Shown: one piece after another, positions 17,279 through 26,467 of the stretch
Layout of the letters: each line of letters starts with the position of its first letter
Position numbering within the stretch: the stretch's first letter is position 1
NCBI GenBank assembly: GCA_937921935.1
Contig: CAKZWQ010000017.1
Span: 46,246-110,245 of the forward strand
DNA: 64,000 nt
From: an uncultured Gammaproteobacteria bacterium
Lineage (GTDB): Bacteria > Pseudomonadota > Gammaproteobacteria > Steroidobacterales > GCA-2729495
Direction of reading: 5' to 3'
The notes under the pieces: generated by a model
Seen by the model: only the letters and a program-made list of their open reading frames with translations
Database searches by the model: none
Told to the model about the DNA's origin: nothing
Translations under genes and position numbers: made by a program

Positions 17279-19702
17279 CTAGCGCTGCGGTTCGAAACGC
17301 AGGCGTACGCTGGTCCGCACTTCTTCGGCAACACCCTCGACCAGGGGTGGCTTGAACTGCCATTTCTCCACAGCATTGATGGCCGCCTGATCAAAGATTT
17401 CAGGGGGCTCGGAGTCCAGAATCCGGATGTCTTGTGTGGTGCCGTTCTGGTTGATCAGAAAATCCACCTGCACCCAGCCACTGGCCCGCCGGGCCGCGAC
17501 CCGGCGGGGGAAACGAGGCTCAACAAACCGCTCGAATTCCAGCTCTGACATAGGCACCTGCTTGGGGCCGGTCGGCGCCGGGACCGGAGCGGGTCCGTAT
17601 TCTGTGGGTGGTTTGGGCGCAGCGGGTGCTGGCTTGGGCGGGCCCATAGGCACTGGCACTGAGGGCAGCTCGCCGGCGGCCTCTGTATCAGGTCCGGCCA
17701 GCAAGGATTCTGCCCCTGAGGTATCAAATGCCGTTTCGGTCGGGGTATCTGCCAGTGCGCCGCTTGGCTCATTAAGCTCCGGGGCTGATGTATCGGCGTC
17801 GCCGATGTCTGCTACGCCCCTATCTATTGTTTCCTGGGAAGGGACATTGGCAGCCAATTGAACCTCTGGTTCAGATGTTGCCGTCGGCGAATCGAATGCG
17901 GTATCCAGAGCGGGCGGCGTCAAGTTCGCTGCCTGCTTATCTTCGTCGATGAGGGCCGCATCCTGTTCCTTGGCCGGTTCAGCAAAGTCTGTTGCCTCAG
18001 CCTGGGCGGTGTCGTCCTGCCCCGGATCGACCGCCGTATCACCGATGTCTGCAGCTAAAGTTTCGGACGCCGGCGTCTGTGCAGCAAGGGGTTCACTCTT
18101 GGCTTCACCCGCAACTTCACTGTCGGCCCCCGCCGCAGGCGTCGGCATAGCTGGTGGCGCCGGTCGACGCTCGGGGGTGACCGCAGTCACGGGCGTCGGG
18201 TCGGGCTCATCCGGGCCGCGGAGCCAGAAAATGGCGGCTATTCCGAGGAGCAGCAGAGGCGTTGCCCACCGGGCCACTTTCCTGAAGCCAGCCTGCCTGG
18301 CCTGTGCAGGGAGTTCTTCAGGATGCATTGCCTCGACCCTGGGCGCGCTGTCTGTGGTCTGCGCTGTCGGTTCGTCCGGGGGCAGATCAGCTGGCGCGGT
18401 CTGCGGCTGCATCAGCTCTGTTGCCGGGCCTGGGCTGCTGGTGTCCTCCCTTTGCGCGGCTCCAGGAGATTCGCCGAAGGCGGCCATGAAACTCGCAACA
18501 TCAACCGGTCGCTCTTCACGCCGGAATGCCAGCGCGGTCTTCAACGCCTGCCACTCATGTTCATTCAGGCAGTCCAGACGTTCTGGTTCACAGCCCTCCG
18601 CCTCAGCTTCAATGGCGGTCACGTGGCCAAATGCCCGTTGGCCGGCCAGGGCTCGATAAGCTAGCAGCCCGAAGGAGAACAGGTCATCCGCCGGCGTGGC
18701 TGCCTGGCCCTCCAGCACCTCGCAGCTGCAGTAGGCCGGGGTCAGGGCATTGAGTTCAGTGACATCGTTTGTCGCGGCTGCAGCGCGGGCGATCCCGAAA
18801 TCCAGCAGTTTCGCTTCACCGTTACGGTCGACGAAGACGTTGCCTGGTTTGATGTCCGCATGCACCACGCCGACCTCGTGCGCGTGGATCAGGGCAGCGC
18901 CAAGACCCTGGATAATTTGTCTTGCCTGGTATTCGGGCAAAGGCTGTTGCGGTGCTCGATCCATGATGTCGACCAGGGATTCGCCTTCCAGCCATTCCAT
19001 GGTAATGAAACAGCGTTCGCTACTATGGTCGAAGTCAAAGACTCGAACGACGTTCGGATGCGCCAGTTTCCGGCTGTGGGCGGCTTCCCGTTCCAGGCTT
19101 GCCAGCGCCTCAGGATGTTCGGCGAAATCTTCGCCGAGTACCTTGATGGCGACCCAGGGGTCCGGGGCGCCCGATTCCTTCTTGCGCCGATCCAGGGCCT
19201 TGTAGATATCCCCCATGCCACCGGTTTTGACCCGCGACACGATGACATAGCGATCACCCAGGAGTTTTCCTGGTTCCATCGGTCCGGTGGGCGGTTTCGG
19301 CTGCGCCGTAGACACAGGATCATCCAGCACGGGTGGCGGGGCAACGACGGGCAGGGGGATGGCCGGGGCAGGATATTCCCCGCTCGCGTCCAGCAGCCCT
19401 CTGAGCTGGGGCGGCGTGCCCGGGGAGTCTTCGGACCATTCCGTGGGCTCATCTTCGGAGATGGCCTGGTCAATTTCCGCCGTTATGCGCTCCCACACCT
19501 GCTCTGGCAGCATGCCGGCCCGTAAGGCATCGTCCAGTTTTTCCTGCAGGTCATGGGCGCAGTTCAGGTCATCTTCGAGCACACTGCTGACGGTGGCCAG
19601 CAGGAGTTCAACATGAACACGGCCGGTCAGGAACTGCTCAAGAACCTGGTTCAGGTCTTCGCTCGTCGGGGCGGGGCCTTCCATGTCGTTTTTCGCGACC
19701 AT
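17279..19702 (-). CDS. Ser/Thr protein kinase fused to a periplasmic TonB C-terminal domain
   Basis: The 807-residue protein has, in order: an N-terminal helical segment (about 1-85), a Pro-rich linker, a Hanks-type kinase domain (about 152-410), a second acidic/Pro linker, one TM helix (about 479-494), a long low-complexity Ala/Glu/Asp/Pro region and a TonB-C domain (about 715-805, with EPRFPRRVAARRASGWV and AINAVEKWQFKPP). Kinase motifs: VAIK (Lys about 187), HADIKPGN (Asp about 283; the usual HRD Arg is Ala, so a non-RD kinase) and DFG (301-303). The expected APE-like Pro after the activation loop is Cys (TPAYCSCE). Topology puts the kinase in the cytoplasm and the TonB-C domain in the periplasm. 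A shorter start at 19684 is possible. Confidence 0.9.
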   Translation of the reverse strand: MVAKNDMEGPAPTSEDLNQVLEQFLTGRVHVELLLATVSSVLEDDLNCAHDLQEKLDDALRAGMLPEQVWERITAEIDQAISEDEPTEWSEDSPGTPPQLRGLLDASGEYPAPAIPLPVVAPPPVLDDPVSTAQPKPPTGPMEPGKLLGDRYVIVSRVKTGGMGDIYKALDRRKKESGAPDPWVAIKVLGEDFAEHPEALASLEREAAHSRKLAHPNVVRVFDFDHSSERCFITMEWLEGESLVDIMDRAPQQPLPEYQARQIIQGLGAALIHAHEVGVVHADIKPGNVFVDRNGEAKLLDFGIARAAAATNDVTELNALTPAYCSCEVLEGQAATPADDLFSFGLLAYRALAGQRAFGHVTAIEAEAEGCEPERLDCLNEHEWQALKTALAFRREERPVDVASFMAAFGESPGAAQREDTSSPGPATELMQPQTAPADLPPDEPTAQTTDSAPRVEAMHPEELPAQARQAGFRKVARWATPLLLLGIAAIFWLRGPDEPDPTPVTAVTPERRPAPPAMPTPAAGADSEVAGEAKSEPLAAQTPASETLAADIGDTAVDPGQDDTAQAEATDFAEPAKEQDAALIDEDKQAANLTPPALDTAFDSPTATSEPEVQLAANVPSQETIDRGVADIGDADTSAPELNEPSGALADTPTETAFDTSGAESLLAGPDTEAAGELPSVPVPMGPPKPAPAAPKPPTEYGPAPVPAPTGPKQVPMSELEFERFVEPRFPRRVAARRASGWVQVDFLINQNGTTQDIRILDSEPPEIFDQAAINAVEKWQFKPPLVEGVAEEVRTSVRLRFEPQR

Positions 19703-19937
19703 AGCGTTCCGGAACGGCCGCGCAGGCGGCGCCTATATAATCCAATAAACAGTAACAACCACTGCGACAAAAGGCCCGTCACTGATTCACGTTATCAAGC
19801 TGCTGTGCGGTGTAAACCGCGTGCTCCACAGGCCTTCTATTTCACATAATGTGGCGATGTAAGTTTGCAGTGTGTGCTGCATCACATCCGTTTCATCGTG
19901 CTAGCCTGCTGCGGTTTTTCGAACAGACCAACTGTTT

Positions 19938-20474
19938 ATGATTGATAACACAGCAACACAACCAATGCTCGGACTTTGGGATTTTTCTGTTTCTCTCTAC
20001 GCAAAGCCGGGCGTCAAAGATGCCTGTCTTGAGTTGCAGGATCGTTGTGGCCTGGATGTGAATCTCTTGCTGTTTGCTGTCTGGTCCGCTGTTGCCGGAC
20101 CCGGTCGACTTGATGCTGCGCGCTTTCGTGATTGTGTTGCTCTGACCGAAGCCTGGCAGGCTGAAATGATTCAGCCGCTGCGGAAACTGCGGCGATCGTG
20201 TCGGGCAGAATTGCCACCCGCGCCAGGCGTCGATACGGCGGCCCTGGCTGTTCAGCTGCAGGCTGCTGAACTGGCAGCTGAACAGGTGGAATTGAGCCTG
20301 CTGGCCGCCTGGGCAGCGGAGCGGGGGGGTCGGGAAGACGACGAGGAAATCGGAGCCAATGCTGCCAGCAACCTGGTGGCCTATCTCGCCGCCGCCGGCG
20401 TGGCACCGGGAGATGCGGCTGAATCCATGCGCCGGATTCTTGCTGCCGCCGTGCCGGCCGTCAGGCCGGCTTGA
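19938..20474 (+). CDS. TIGR02444 family protein
   Basis: A 178-residue soluble protein with the signature WDFSVSLYAKPGVKDACLEL near residue 14 and DVNLLLFAVWSA near 40, characteristic of the gammaproteobacterial TIGR02444 (DUF2390) family of unknown function. Mostly helical, Ala-rich. The start may be 19938 or the ATG at 19965. It ends 14 bases inside the 3' end of the convergent methyltransferase gene. Confidence 0.85.
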   Translation: MIDNTATQPMLGLWDFSVSLYAKPGVKDACLELQDRCGLDVNLLLFAVWSAVAGPGRLDAARFRDCVALTEAWQAEMIQPLRKLRRSCRAELPPAPGVDTAALAVQLQAAELAAEQVELSLLAAWAAERGGREDDEEIGANAASNLVAYLAAAGVAPGDAAESMRRILAAAVPAVRPA

Positions 20475-21243
20475 TTGCCATTACGCCGGCGTTCTCCCTG
20501 CCATCCATGCGGCCCATGCCGGCAAAATCACTGCGGTCGATGAAGCTGGCCCGCTGCACCTGAAAACCGGCTTCCTCGCAGGTGCGGCTCAGTAATTCAG
20601 TGTCCATGAGGTTCATGAACGGCGGACCCTTGATGGGCCGATCGGCTGGCACCTGGGGCAGGTAGTTCTCCAGGGCGATCATCAGACCAGGCCAGCGATC
20701 GCCCCGTTCCCGTCGTGCTTCGAATACGGGAATGAACTTGCGCCAGATTCCATAGGGCGTATCGGCAACCAGGTACAGGCGACCGCCCGGTTGCAGCCAG
20801 CGAAACATTTTTCTTACTGACGCATCCACGGCGCTGCCATCAAGAAAGTGCAACACCCGCGAGCAGAGCACCGCGCCGAAGCGCCCTTCCGGGAGCTCGA
20901 TGCCGGGCAGCGCGCCCTGCACGCATTCCAGCCTGTCCCGCTGCTCTTCGGGGGCATTTTCCCAGAGTATATCCAAGTGTCCCTGGTCCAGATCACAGGC
21001 GGTGACGCGAGCGCCTGCCGCCAGGGCCGGCAGCGATGCCACGCCGTAAGCACAGCCTACCTCCAGTACCGGGGCATCAATACTGGCCGCGTACTGGATA
21101 TAGTCATCGGCAAATTCATCCAATACCTCGAACATGAAGCCGGTGCCGTTCAGGGTGGGCCGCATGCCGGAATCACCCCAGCCCTTGGGGGCCGATGGCG
21201 TGTCCTGGTCCCTAATCTCCCGGGTATCTTTTTTCTCACTCAT
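20461..21243 (-). CDS. SAM-dependent methyltransferase (class I)
   Basis: The start at 21243 (MSEKKD) has an AGGA-type Shine-Dalgarno; the in-frame extension to 21309 is less likely. The 260-residue product has the class I motif I as VLEVGCAYGVASLP (about residues 60-73), an acidic motif after the second strand (ACDLDQGHLD), and a GAVLCSRVLHFLD motif IV-like block. Substrate unknown. The final part contains an unusual ASFIDRSDFAGMGRMDGREN stretch. Divergent from the nitrilase-fold gene. Confidence 0.82.
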   Translation of the reverse strand: MSEKKDTREIRDQDTPSAPKGWGDSGMRPTLNGTGFMFEVLDEFADDYIQYAASIDAPVLEVGCAYGVASLPALAAGARVTACDLDQGHLDILWENAPEEQRDRLECVQGALPGIELPEGRFGAVLCSRVLHFLDGSAVDASVRKMFRWLQPGGRLYLVADTPYGIWRKFIPVFEARRERGDRWPGLMIALENYLPQVPADRPIKGPPFMNLMDTELLSRTCEEAGFQVQRASFIDRSDFAGMGRMDGRENAGVMAIKPA

Positions 21244-21414
21244 GGGATTGATCCTAAGCTCCTGCCGGCCGCCTCTCAAGCGCGGCTGACACGTGGTCGC
21301 CGCCGGCATTAGGCCCTTTGCCGCTGCCCGTCAGTTTCTATACTTCCGGCCTCGGACGCAGCGTCCGGCCGGTCCGGATGGGCAGCAGGGAGAGTCATAT
21401 CAAGGGGATTAACT

Positions 21415-22485
21415 ATGTCGGACCAAGAAACCGGCCCTGAATATATTGCCGTTGCATTGCAGGTTTCCTGCCATGGGGTGAATCGCTGCCCGGACGCCGA
21501 AAGTGCCCGGGCCCGCATCGCCCGGACCATTGACACCATTTCCGGGTACACCACGACGGCGTCCAACTTTTGCGAGTGGTTTTATGGGGCCCCGGTGCGC
21601 CTCGTCGCCCTGCCTGAGTACGCGGTGACCGGGTTTCCCCTTAAGGAGACGCCTGCAGAATGGCGCGAAAAGGCCTGTTTGAGCTATGACGGACCCGAGT
21701 ACGAAGCCCTCGGCAAGCTCGCTCAGGACAACGATCTTTTCCTGGCAGGTAACGTTTACGAGATTGACCCGAACTTCCCGGAACTCTATTTCCAGGTCTG
21801 TTTCATCATCGGCCCCTCGGGCGATGTGATTCTGCGCTACCGGCGCCTGACGTCCAGCTTTGAACCCACACCCCATGATGTCTGGGAGAAGTACCTGGAC
21901 ATCTATGGCCTGGATGGCGTCTTTCCGGTGGCCCGCACCGAGATTGGCAACCTGGCCATGATCGCGTCGGAGGAGATTCTCTACCCCGAATTCACCCGGA
22001 TGCATGTGATGCGCGGGGCTGAGGTCATTATTCATCCCACGAGCGAGCCTGGCAGTCCGCAGCTGACCATCAAGGAAATAGCCCGCCGTGCCCGCGCGGT
22101 TGAGAATATGGCTTACGTGGTGTCACCCAATTCGGCCAGTATTGAGGATATTCCTATCCCGCCCTACACCTGCAGCGCCATGTCCAAGATCGTCGGGCCC
22201 CACGGGGAGGTGATGATCGAGGCTGGACCCGGTGGCGAGAGCATGTCAGCGAACGCGGTGCTGGATATCGGTGCCTTGCGGCGGGAACGCCGGCGGGTCG
22301 GGATGGCGAATATTCTTTCCCGGCAGGCCTACGGCTTGTTTGCCGAGAGCTACTCCCAGGCGGACTTTCACCGTCCCAACTTCCTGTTGCAGGATGGGAA
22401 GGTCGTGGAGCCGCCCGATCGGATGGTCTTCCGCAAGCGCCAGGAAGAGAATGTCGAGCGTCTCATCAAGGCTGGCCTGTTATAG
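21415..22485 (+). CDS. Nitrilase-fold (carbon-nitrogen hydrolase) protein lacking catalytic Lys and Cys
   Basis: A 356-residue protein of nitrilase/amidase fold. The first catalytic residue is present (LPEYA, Glu about 68). At the Lys position of the usual YRK motif there is Arg (ILRYRRL, Arg about 144). At the nucleophile position, six residues before the conserved Pro-Glu of the YPEF block, there is Ser (MIASEEILYPEF, Ser about 185) rather than Cys. The rest, including HVMRGAEVIIHP, is well conserved. The gene is intact, so it may be a non-catalytic relative or use another chemistry. It precedes the molybdoenzyme operon by about 150 bases on the same strand. Confidence 0.82.
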   Translation: MSDQETGPEYIAVALQVSCHGVNRCPDAESARARIARTIDTISGYTTTASNFCEWFYGAPVRLVALPEYAVTGFPLKETPAEWREKACLSYDGPEYEALGKLAQDNDLFLAGNVYEIDPNFPELYFQVCFIIGPSGDVILRYRRLTSSFEPTPHDVWEKYLDIYGLDGVFPVARTEIGNLAMIASEEILYPEFTRMHVMRGAEVIIHPTSEPGSPQLTIKEIARRARAVENMAYVVSPNSASIEDIPIPPYTCSAMSKIVGPHGEVMIEAGPGGESMSANAVLDIGALRRERRRVGMANILSRQAYGLFAESYSQADFHRPNFLLQDGKVVEPPDRMVFRKRQEENVERLIKAGLL

Positions 22486-22637
22486 CCCATTGACTTGGTG
22501 GGGCAGCTGAAAATGGGCCGGCAACAGAGCCGCCTGGTGGCTTTTATCAACGGGCGATCACGCGTTTGCACCCGTCGTCCCGGCTGGCCTAGCATCGGTG
22601 ACTTAGCGTCCGCCCAGTATTCGTGGAGAATCGCCCC

Positions 22638-25424
22638 ATGACTTCAATCACCGCCGACCGTCGCCAGTTTCTCCGTGGCAGCGGCGCTTTGGCCACTGCT
22701 GCCCTGTCCCTGAAGTACGGTGCACCGGCCCTGGCCCAGGAGGGTGAGGACGCGGTCTATGGCGCGTGGGAAGACCTGATGCGCCAGAAGTGGACCTGGG
22801 ACCGTGTGGTGCGAGGCAGCCGCGGGCTCAATTGCACTGGGCACTGTGCGATGAATGTCTATGTGAAGAACGGCATTGTCTGGCGCGAGGAGCAGCAGGG
22901 CGAGTACGGCCGCTCGGGCGATGACACGCCGGATTACGGACCAAGAGGCTGCCAGAAGGGCTTGCGCCACGCGAAATACATGTACGGCAGTCAACGGGTT
23001 CTCTACCCCATGAAGCGCCTGGGAGAGCGGGGCGAAGGCAAATGGGAGCGCATCAGCTGGGAGCAGGCGGTTAGCGAAATCGCTGATCGCTTCATCGACC
23101 ACGCCACGGCGGATGGCCCGGATTCCATTACGATGGCGATGGGCACGCAGATGATTCTCAAGCGCGCCTCTTTTTCTTCACTTTTCCGTTTCGCCAATCT
23201 TACTGGCATTACGGTGCCAGAGACTTTCGCCGGGGTCGGCGATCTGCCAGTCGGCGCTTACATGACTCTTGGTTTCGAGCTCCCGGGCGACAACATGGCG
23301 GCCGTGTTCAAGTCCAAGGTTTGCCTGGTCTGGTTCTGCAATCCGGCGGCAACCCGGATTCCTGACGCGCATTTTTTCTGGGAGGCTCGTTACAATGGCA
23401 CCGAGGTGGTGGCGATTTCGCCAGACTTCAATGCTTCGGCCATGCATGCCTCCAGCTGGCTGAATCCAAAACCAGGTACCGACATCGCGCTAGCGCTGGC
23501 TATGTGCCAGGTGATGATCGAAGAGGACAGCATCGATCGGGACTACATTCGTGAGCAGACGGATTTGCCGTTCCTGGTGCGCACTGACAACCGCAAATTT
23601 CTGCGCCAGTCAGATCTGGAGCCGGCGGCGGAAAACGGTGACAAGAGTTTTTATTTCTGGGACGAGAACACCAACGCGCCGGCATTGGCGCCCGCTACCG
23701 GGTACGGTGAAACGGCAGGAAGGCTCTCGGAGATGGCCTCTGATTCCAGCCTCAAACTTGGTGATCTGCAGCCCGCCATTGAGGGCCGCTGGACGATAGA
23801 GACGGCCACCGGAGCGGTGGAAGTCACCACGGTTTTCGAGCTGACTCGCGAGTTATTGCTTAATTACACGCCGGAGCGTGCCCAGGAAGTTTGTGGTGTG
23901 CATCCGGATAACATCCGCAAGATTGCCCGTCAGTTCGCCACGGCGGAAGCGAGCATGATTTTCGCGGGTTACCGCTCCTGTAAATTTGTTCATGGCGACA
24001 AGCTGCATCGTGCCTGGCTGCTGATGTGTGCACTGACGGGTAACACCGGACGCGAAGGCGGCGGCATGCAGACTACACAGCTGCCCAACGGCGACGGCCT
24101 CATGAAGTTTGCCTTTAACGGTGTCGGCCCGCGCCTGAAACTGGCCGCGATCTCGCTATGGGACTATGCGCACGCCAATCATGAGGAAACCAACCGTAAG
24201 GTCTACGGCGATGATTTTGCCGATAAAGTGGAAGGTTCCTATCGCGAAGCGATCAACAATCGCTGGATTCCGGATTACGGTCGGATCCCCTGGAAGATGG
24301 GCTTCATGGTCGGTCACAACCCGGGCAACTGGCGCGCCAACGGCGATGGCTGGAGAAAGAGCGCGATGCTGCAGTTGGAGACCATCGTGACCATGACGCC
24401 GAATATGAGCGTCACGGCCATGTACTCCGATTACGTGCTCCCCATTGCCGACCACTACGAGCGGCAGGATTTTGTGATGGAAGGGCGGACGCCCTACGTG
24501 CAGGTCATCGACAAGGCCGTCTCGCCGTTGGGCGACTCCGTGGACGATTTCACCTGTTTCGACCGGCTGCTGAAAGCGATTAGTGAGCGGGCGGCCGCAC
24601 GGGGCATCGAGCCCATCGAGCACCAGGTCTATGGTCAGCCGGTCAAATCCGACTACAGTAAGCTGCACGAAGAGTTCCGTACTTTGTACACGGACGACCG
24701 CAAGCCGTTTCGAATTGAAAACAGCGCCGATGTCGCCCAGTACATCATTGAAAACTCGGGCGGCATGTCCAAGGTGTCCTTTGGCGAACTGCAGGAGCGC
24801 GGGATGATTCGCGTAGATGACGCCGACGGTGTGCAGTTCGGGCCAAACTCGGCTTTTAACTACTATGTGCTGGCGCGGACCCGTGGCAAGAAGCCCTGGG
24901 ACACGCTGACCGGTCGCCAGCAGTTTTACTTCGATCACGACTGGTTCCTGCAGGAAGGCGAGGCTTTGCCGGAGCACCGCGATCCTGTCGCGATAGAGGG
25001 TTACACTCTTCGCCTCACCATGGGCCACGCGCGCCACGGCGTGCACAGCATGTATCGCGACGATCCGCTGCTGGTCAGTCTGCAGCGCGGCGAGCCCGAT
25101 GTGTTCGTGAACCCGGACGACGCGGCCGAGCGTGGCGTGGCCGACGGCGACCTGGTGCGGGTCTACAATAGCTATGGTTCGTTTGTCGCCCAGGCGCGTG
25201 TGACTTCGGGTAACCAGCCCGGCACGCTGTTCATGTATCACGGCTGGGATCCCATGATGTTCCGCGGGCGCGAGAATTTCAGCTCTGCGATTCCCACGGG
25301 CGGCATGCTGAAGCCGACTTCCCTGGTGGGCGGTTATGGACATATCGCCTACAAGCCACCGGTATATGTCCCCAATCAGACTTATCATGACGCCACTTGC
25401 GAATTTGAAAAACATGTGGCCTAA
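22638..25424 (+). CDS. Type II DMSO-reductase-family molybdopterin oxidoreductase, alpha subunit
   Basis: The ATG at 22638 gives 928 residues with a Tat signal (DRRQFLRGSG), so a periplasmic enzyme. The iron-sulfur region has Cys about 66, 70 and 105 (NCTGHC and GPRGCQKG). In NarG/EbdA/SerA-type enzymes a His sits four residues before the first Cys; here that residue is Arg (about 62). A GDLPVG segment (Asp about 202) corresponds to the Mo-ligating Asp of this class. The C-terminal MopB-type domain has HARHGVHSMYRDDPLL and VNPDDAAERG blocks as in ethylbenzene, dimethylsulfide and steroid-C25 dehydrogenases or selenate and chlorate reductases. Substrate and direction are not deducible. The beta subunit follows after 29 bases. 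Confidence 0.88.
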   Translation: MTSITADRRQFLRGSGALATAALSLKYGAPALAQEGEDAVYGAWEDLMRQKWTWDRVVRGSRGLNCTGHCAMNVYVKNGIVWREEQQGEYGRSGDDTPDYGPRGCQKGLRHAKYMYGSQRVLYPMKRLGERGEGKWERISWEQAVSEIADRFIDHATADGPDSITMAMGTQMILKRASFSSLFRFANLTGITVPETFAGVGDLPVGAYMTLGFELPGDNMAAVFKSKVCLVWFCNPAATRIPDAHFFWEARYNGTEVVAISPDFNASAMHASSWLNPKPGTDIALALAMCQVMIEEDSIDRDYIREQTDLPFLVRTDNRKFLRQSDLEPAAENGDKSFYFWDENTNAPALAPATGYGETAGRLSEMASDSSLKLGDLQPAIEGRWTIETATGAVEVTTVFELTRELLLNYTPERAQEVCGVHPDNIRKIARQFATAEASMIFAGYRSCKFVHGDKLHRAWLLMCALTGNTGREGGGMQTTQLPNGDGLMKFAFNGVGPRLKLAAISLWDYAHANHEETNRKVYGDDFADKVEGSYREAINNRWIPDYGRIPWKMGFMVGHNPGNWRANGDGWRKSAMLQLETIVTMTPNMSVTAMYSDYVLPIADHYERQDFVMEGRTPYVQVIDKAVSPLGDSVDDFTCFDRLLKAISERAAARGIEPIEHQVYGQPVKSDYSKLHEEFRTLYTDDRKPFRIENSADVAQYIIENSGGMSKVSFGELQERGMIRVDDADGVQFGPNSAFNYYVLARTRGKKPWDTLTGRQQFYFDHDWFLQEGEALPEHRDPVAIEGYTLRLTMGHARHGVHSMYRDDPLLVSLQRGEPDVFVNPDDAAERGVADGDLVRVYNSYGSFVAQARVTSGNQPGTLFMYHGWDPMMFRGRENFSSAIPTGGMLKPTSLVGGYGHIAYKPPVYVPNQTYHDATCEFEKHVA

Positions 25425-25453
25425 ACAACAGTTAAGAGAACGGAGCTAGACGA

Positions 25454-26467
25454 ATGGGCAAACAGGTTGCAATGGTCATTGATCTGAACAAGTGCATCGG
25501 TTGCCAGGCCTGCACCGCGGCGTGCAAATCGCTGTGGACCGACGAAGAAGGCCAGGAGTCCATGCTTTGGAATAATGTGGAAACCAAGCCGGGACCGGGT
25601 TATCCGGCGGGCTGGGAAGAGCAGGGCGGTGGCTGGAAGGATGGCCAGCTCCAGCTGGGAGATTTACCGCCCGATGAGAATTTCGGTGGGGAGATTCCGC
25701 TTAATCATGCCGCGGTTTACTTCGATGGCACGGCCGACCGACTCAAGCAGGAAAAGCCCATGGGGCGAGGTGCCAACTGGGATGAAGACACCAGTTCCGG
25801 TGACTACCCCAACAACTATCATTTTTATCTGCCCCGGCTTTGTAATCACTGCACCAAGCCGGCGTGCCTGGAGGCCTGTCCGGTCAGAGCAATTTACAAG
25901 CGCGAGCAGGACGGCATCGTGCTGGTAGACGAGGACAAGTGCCAGGGCTTTCGTCTTTGCAACCGCGCCTGTCCTTACGACAAGGTTTACTTCAACTACC
26001 TCAAGAACAAGTCACAGAAATGCATTTTCTGCTTCCCGCGCGTGGAGCAGGGCGTTGCGCCGGCCTGTGCGCGCCAGTGCCCCGGTCGACTGCGCTTCGT
26101 CGGTTACCTGGAAGATGCAGGGCCCATTGCAAAGCTGGTCAATGAGTGGAAAGTGGCTCTGCCCTTGCACCCTGAGTTCGGCACTGAGCCAAACGTCTAC
26201 TATGTGCCGCCGATTCTGCCGCCGTCCTTTGACGAGGAAGGCCGATTCAGTGATGAGCCAAGGGTGCCTATGGAGTATCTGCGGTATCTCTTCGGTCCCG
26301 AAGTGGATCAGGCACTGATTACGATCATGGAAGAGATGGATCGCAAGAAGGAAGGCAAGGCTTCCGAGCTCATGGATCTGCTGATCGCCCGTGACTGGAA
26401 GTCTCTGTTCAACATTCCGGACGTGCGCGTTGCCTCATCCAGTCAGGATTCCACTCAGTCCGTATAA
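25454..26467 (+). CDS. Four-cluster ferredoxin beta subunit of the molybdoenzyme
   Basis: The 337-residue protein resembles the beta subunits of type II DMSO-reductase-family enzymes (NarH, EbdB, DdhB, SerB). It starts with KCIGCQACTAACK, then has LCNHCTKPACLEACP, a CQGFRLCNRACPY group in which an aromatic (Phe) replaces one Cys as expected for the [3Fe-4S] site, and KCIFCFPRVEQG with a later CARQCP. It carries no signal of its own and would be exported with the Tat alpha subunit. No gamma (haem b) or delta (TorD-like chaperone) gene follows; the next gene is convergent and overlaps by 13 bases. Confidence 0.92.
   Translation: MGKQVAMVIDLNKCIGCQACTAACKSLWTDEEGQESMLWNNVETKPGPGYPAGWEEQGGGWKDGQLQLGDLPPDENFGGEIPLNHAAVYFDGTADRLKQEKPMGRGANWDEDTSSGDYPNNYHFYLPRLCNHCTKPACLEACPVRAIYKREQDGIVLVDEDKCQGFRLCNRACPYDKVYFNYLKNKSQKCIFCFPRVEQGVAPACARQCPGRLRFVGYLEDAGPIAKLVNEWKVALPLHPEFGTEPNVYYVPPILPPSFDEEGRFSDEPRVPMEYLRYLFGPEVDQALITIMEEMDRKKEGKASELMDLLIARDWKSLFNIPDVRVASSSQDSTQSV

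Noticed and set aside
24156..25415. 419-codon minus-strand open frame
   Set aside because: It lies opposite the molybdoenzyme alpha gene, which has clear family motifs; the antisense product has none and reflects GC-rich codon bias.
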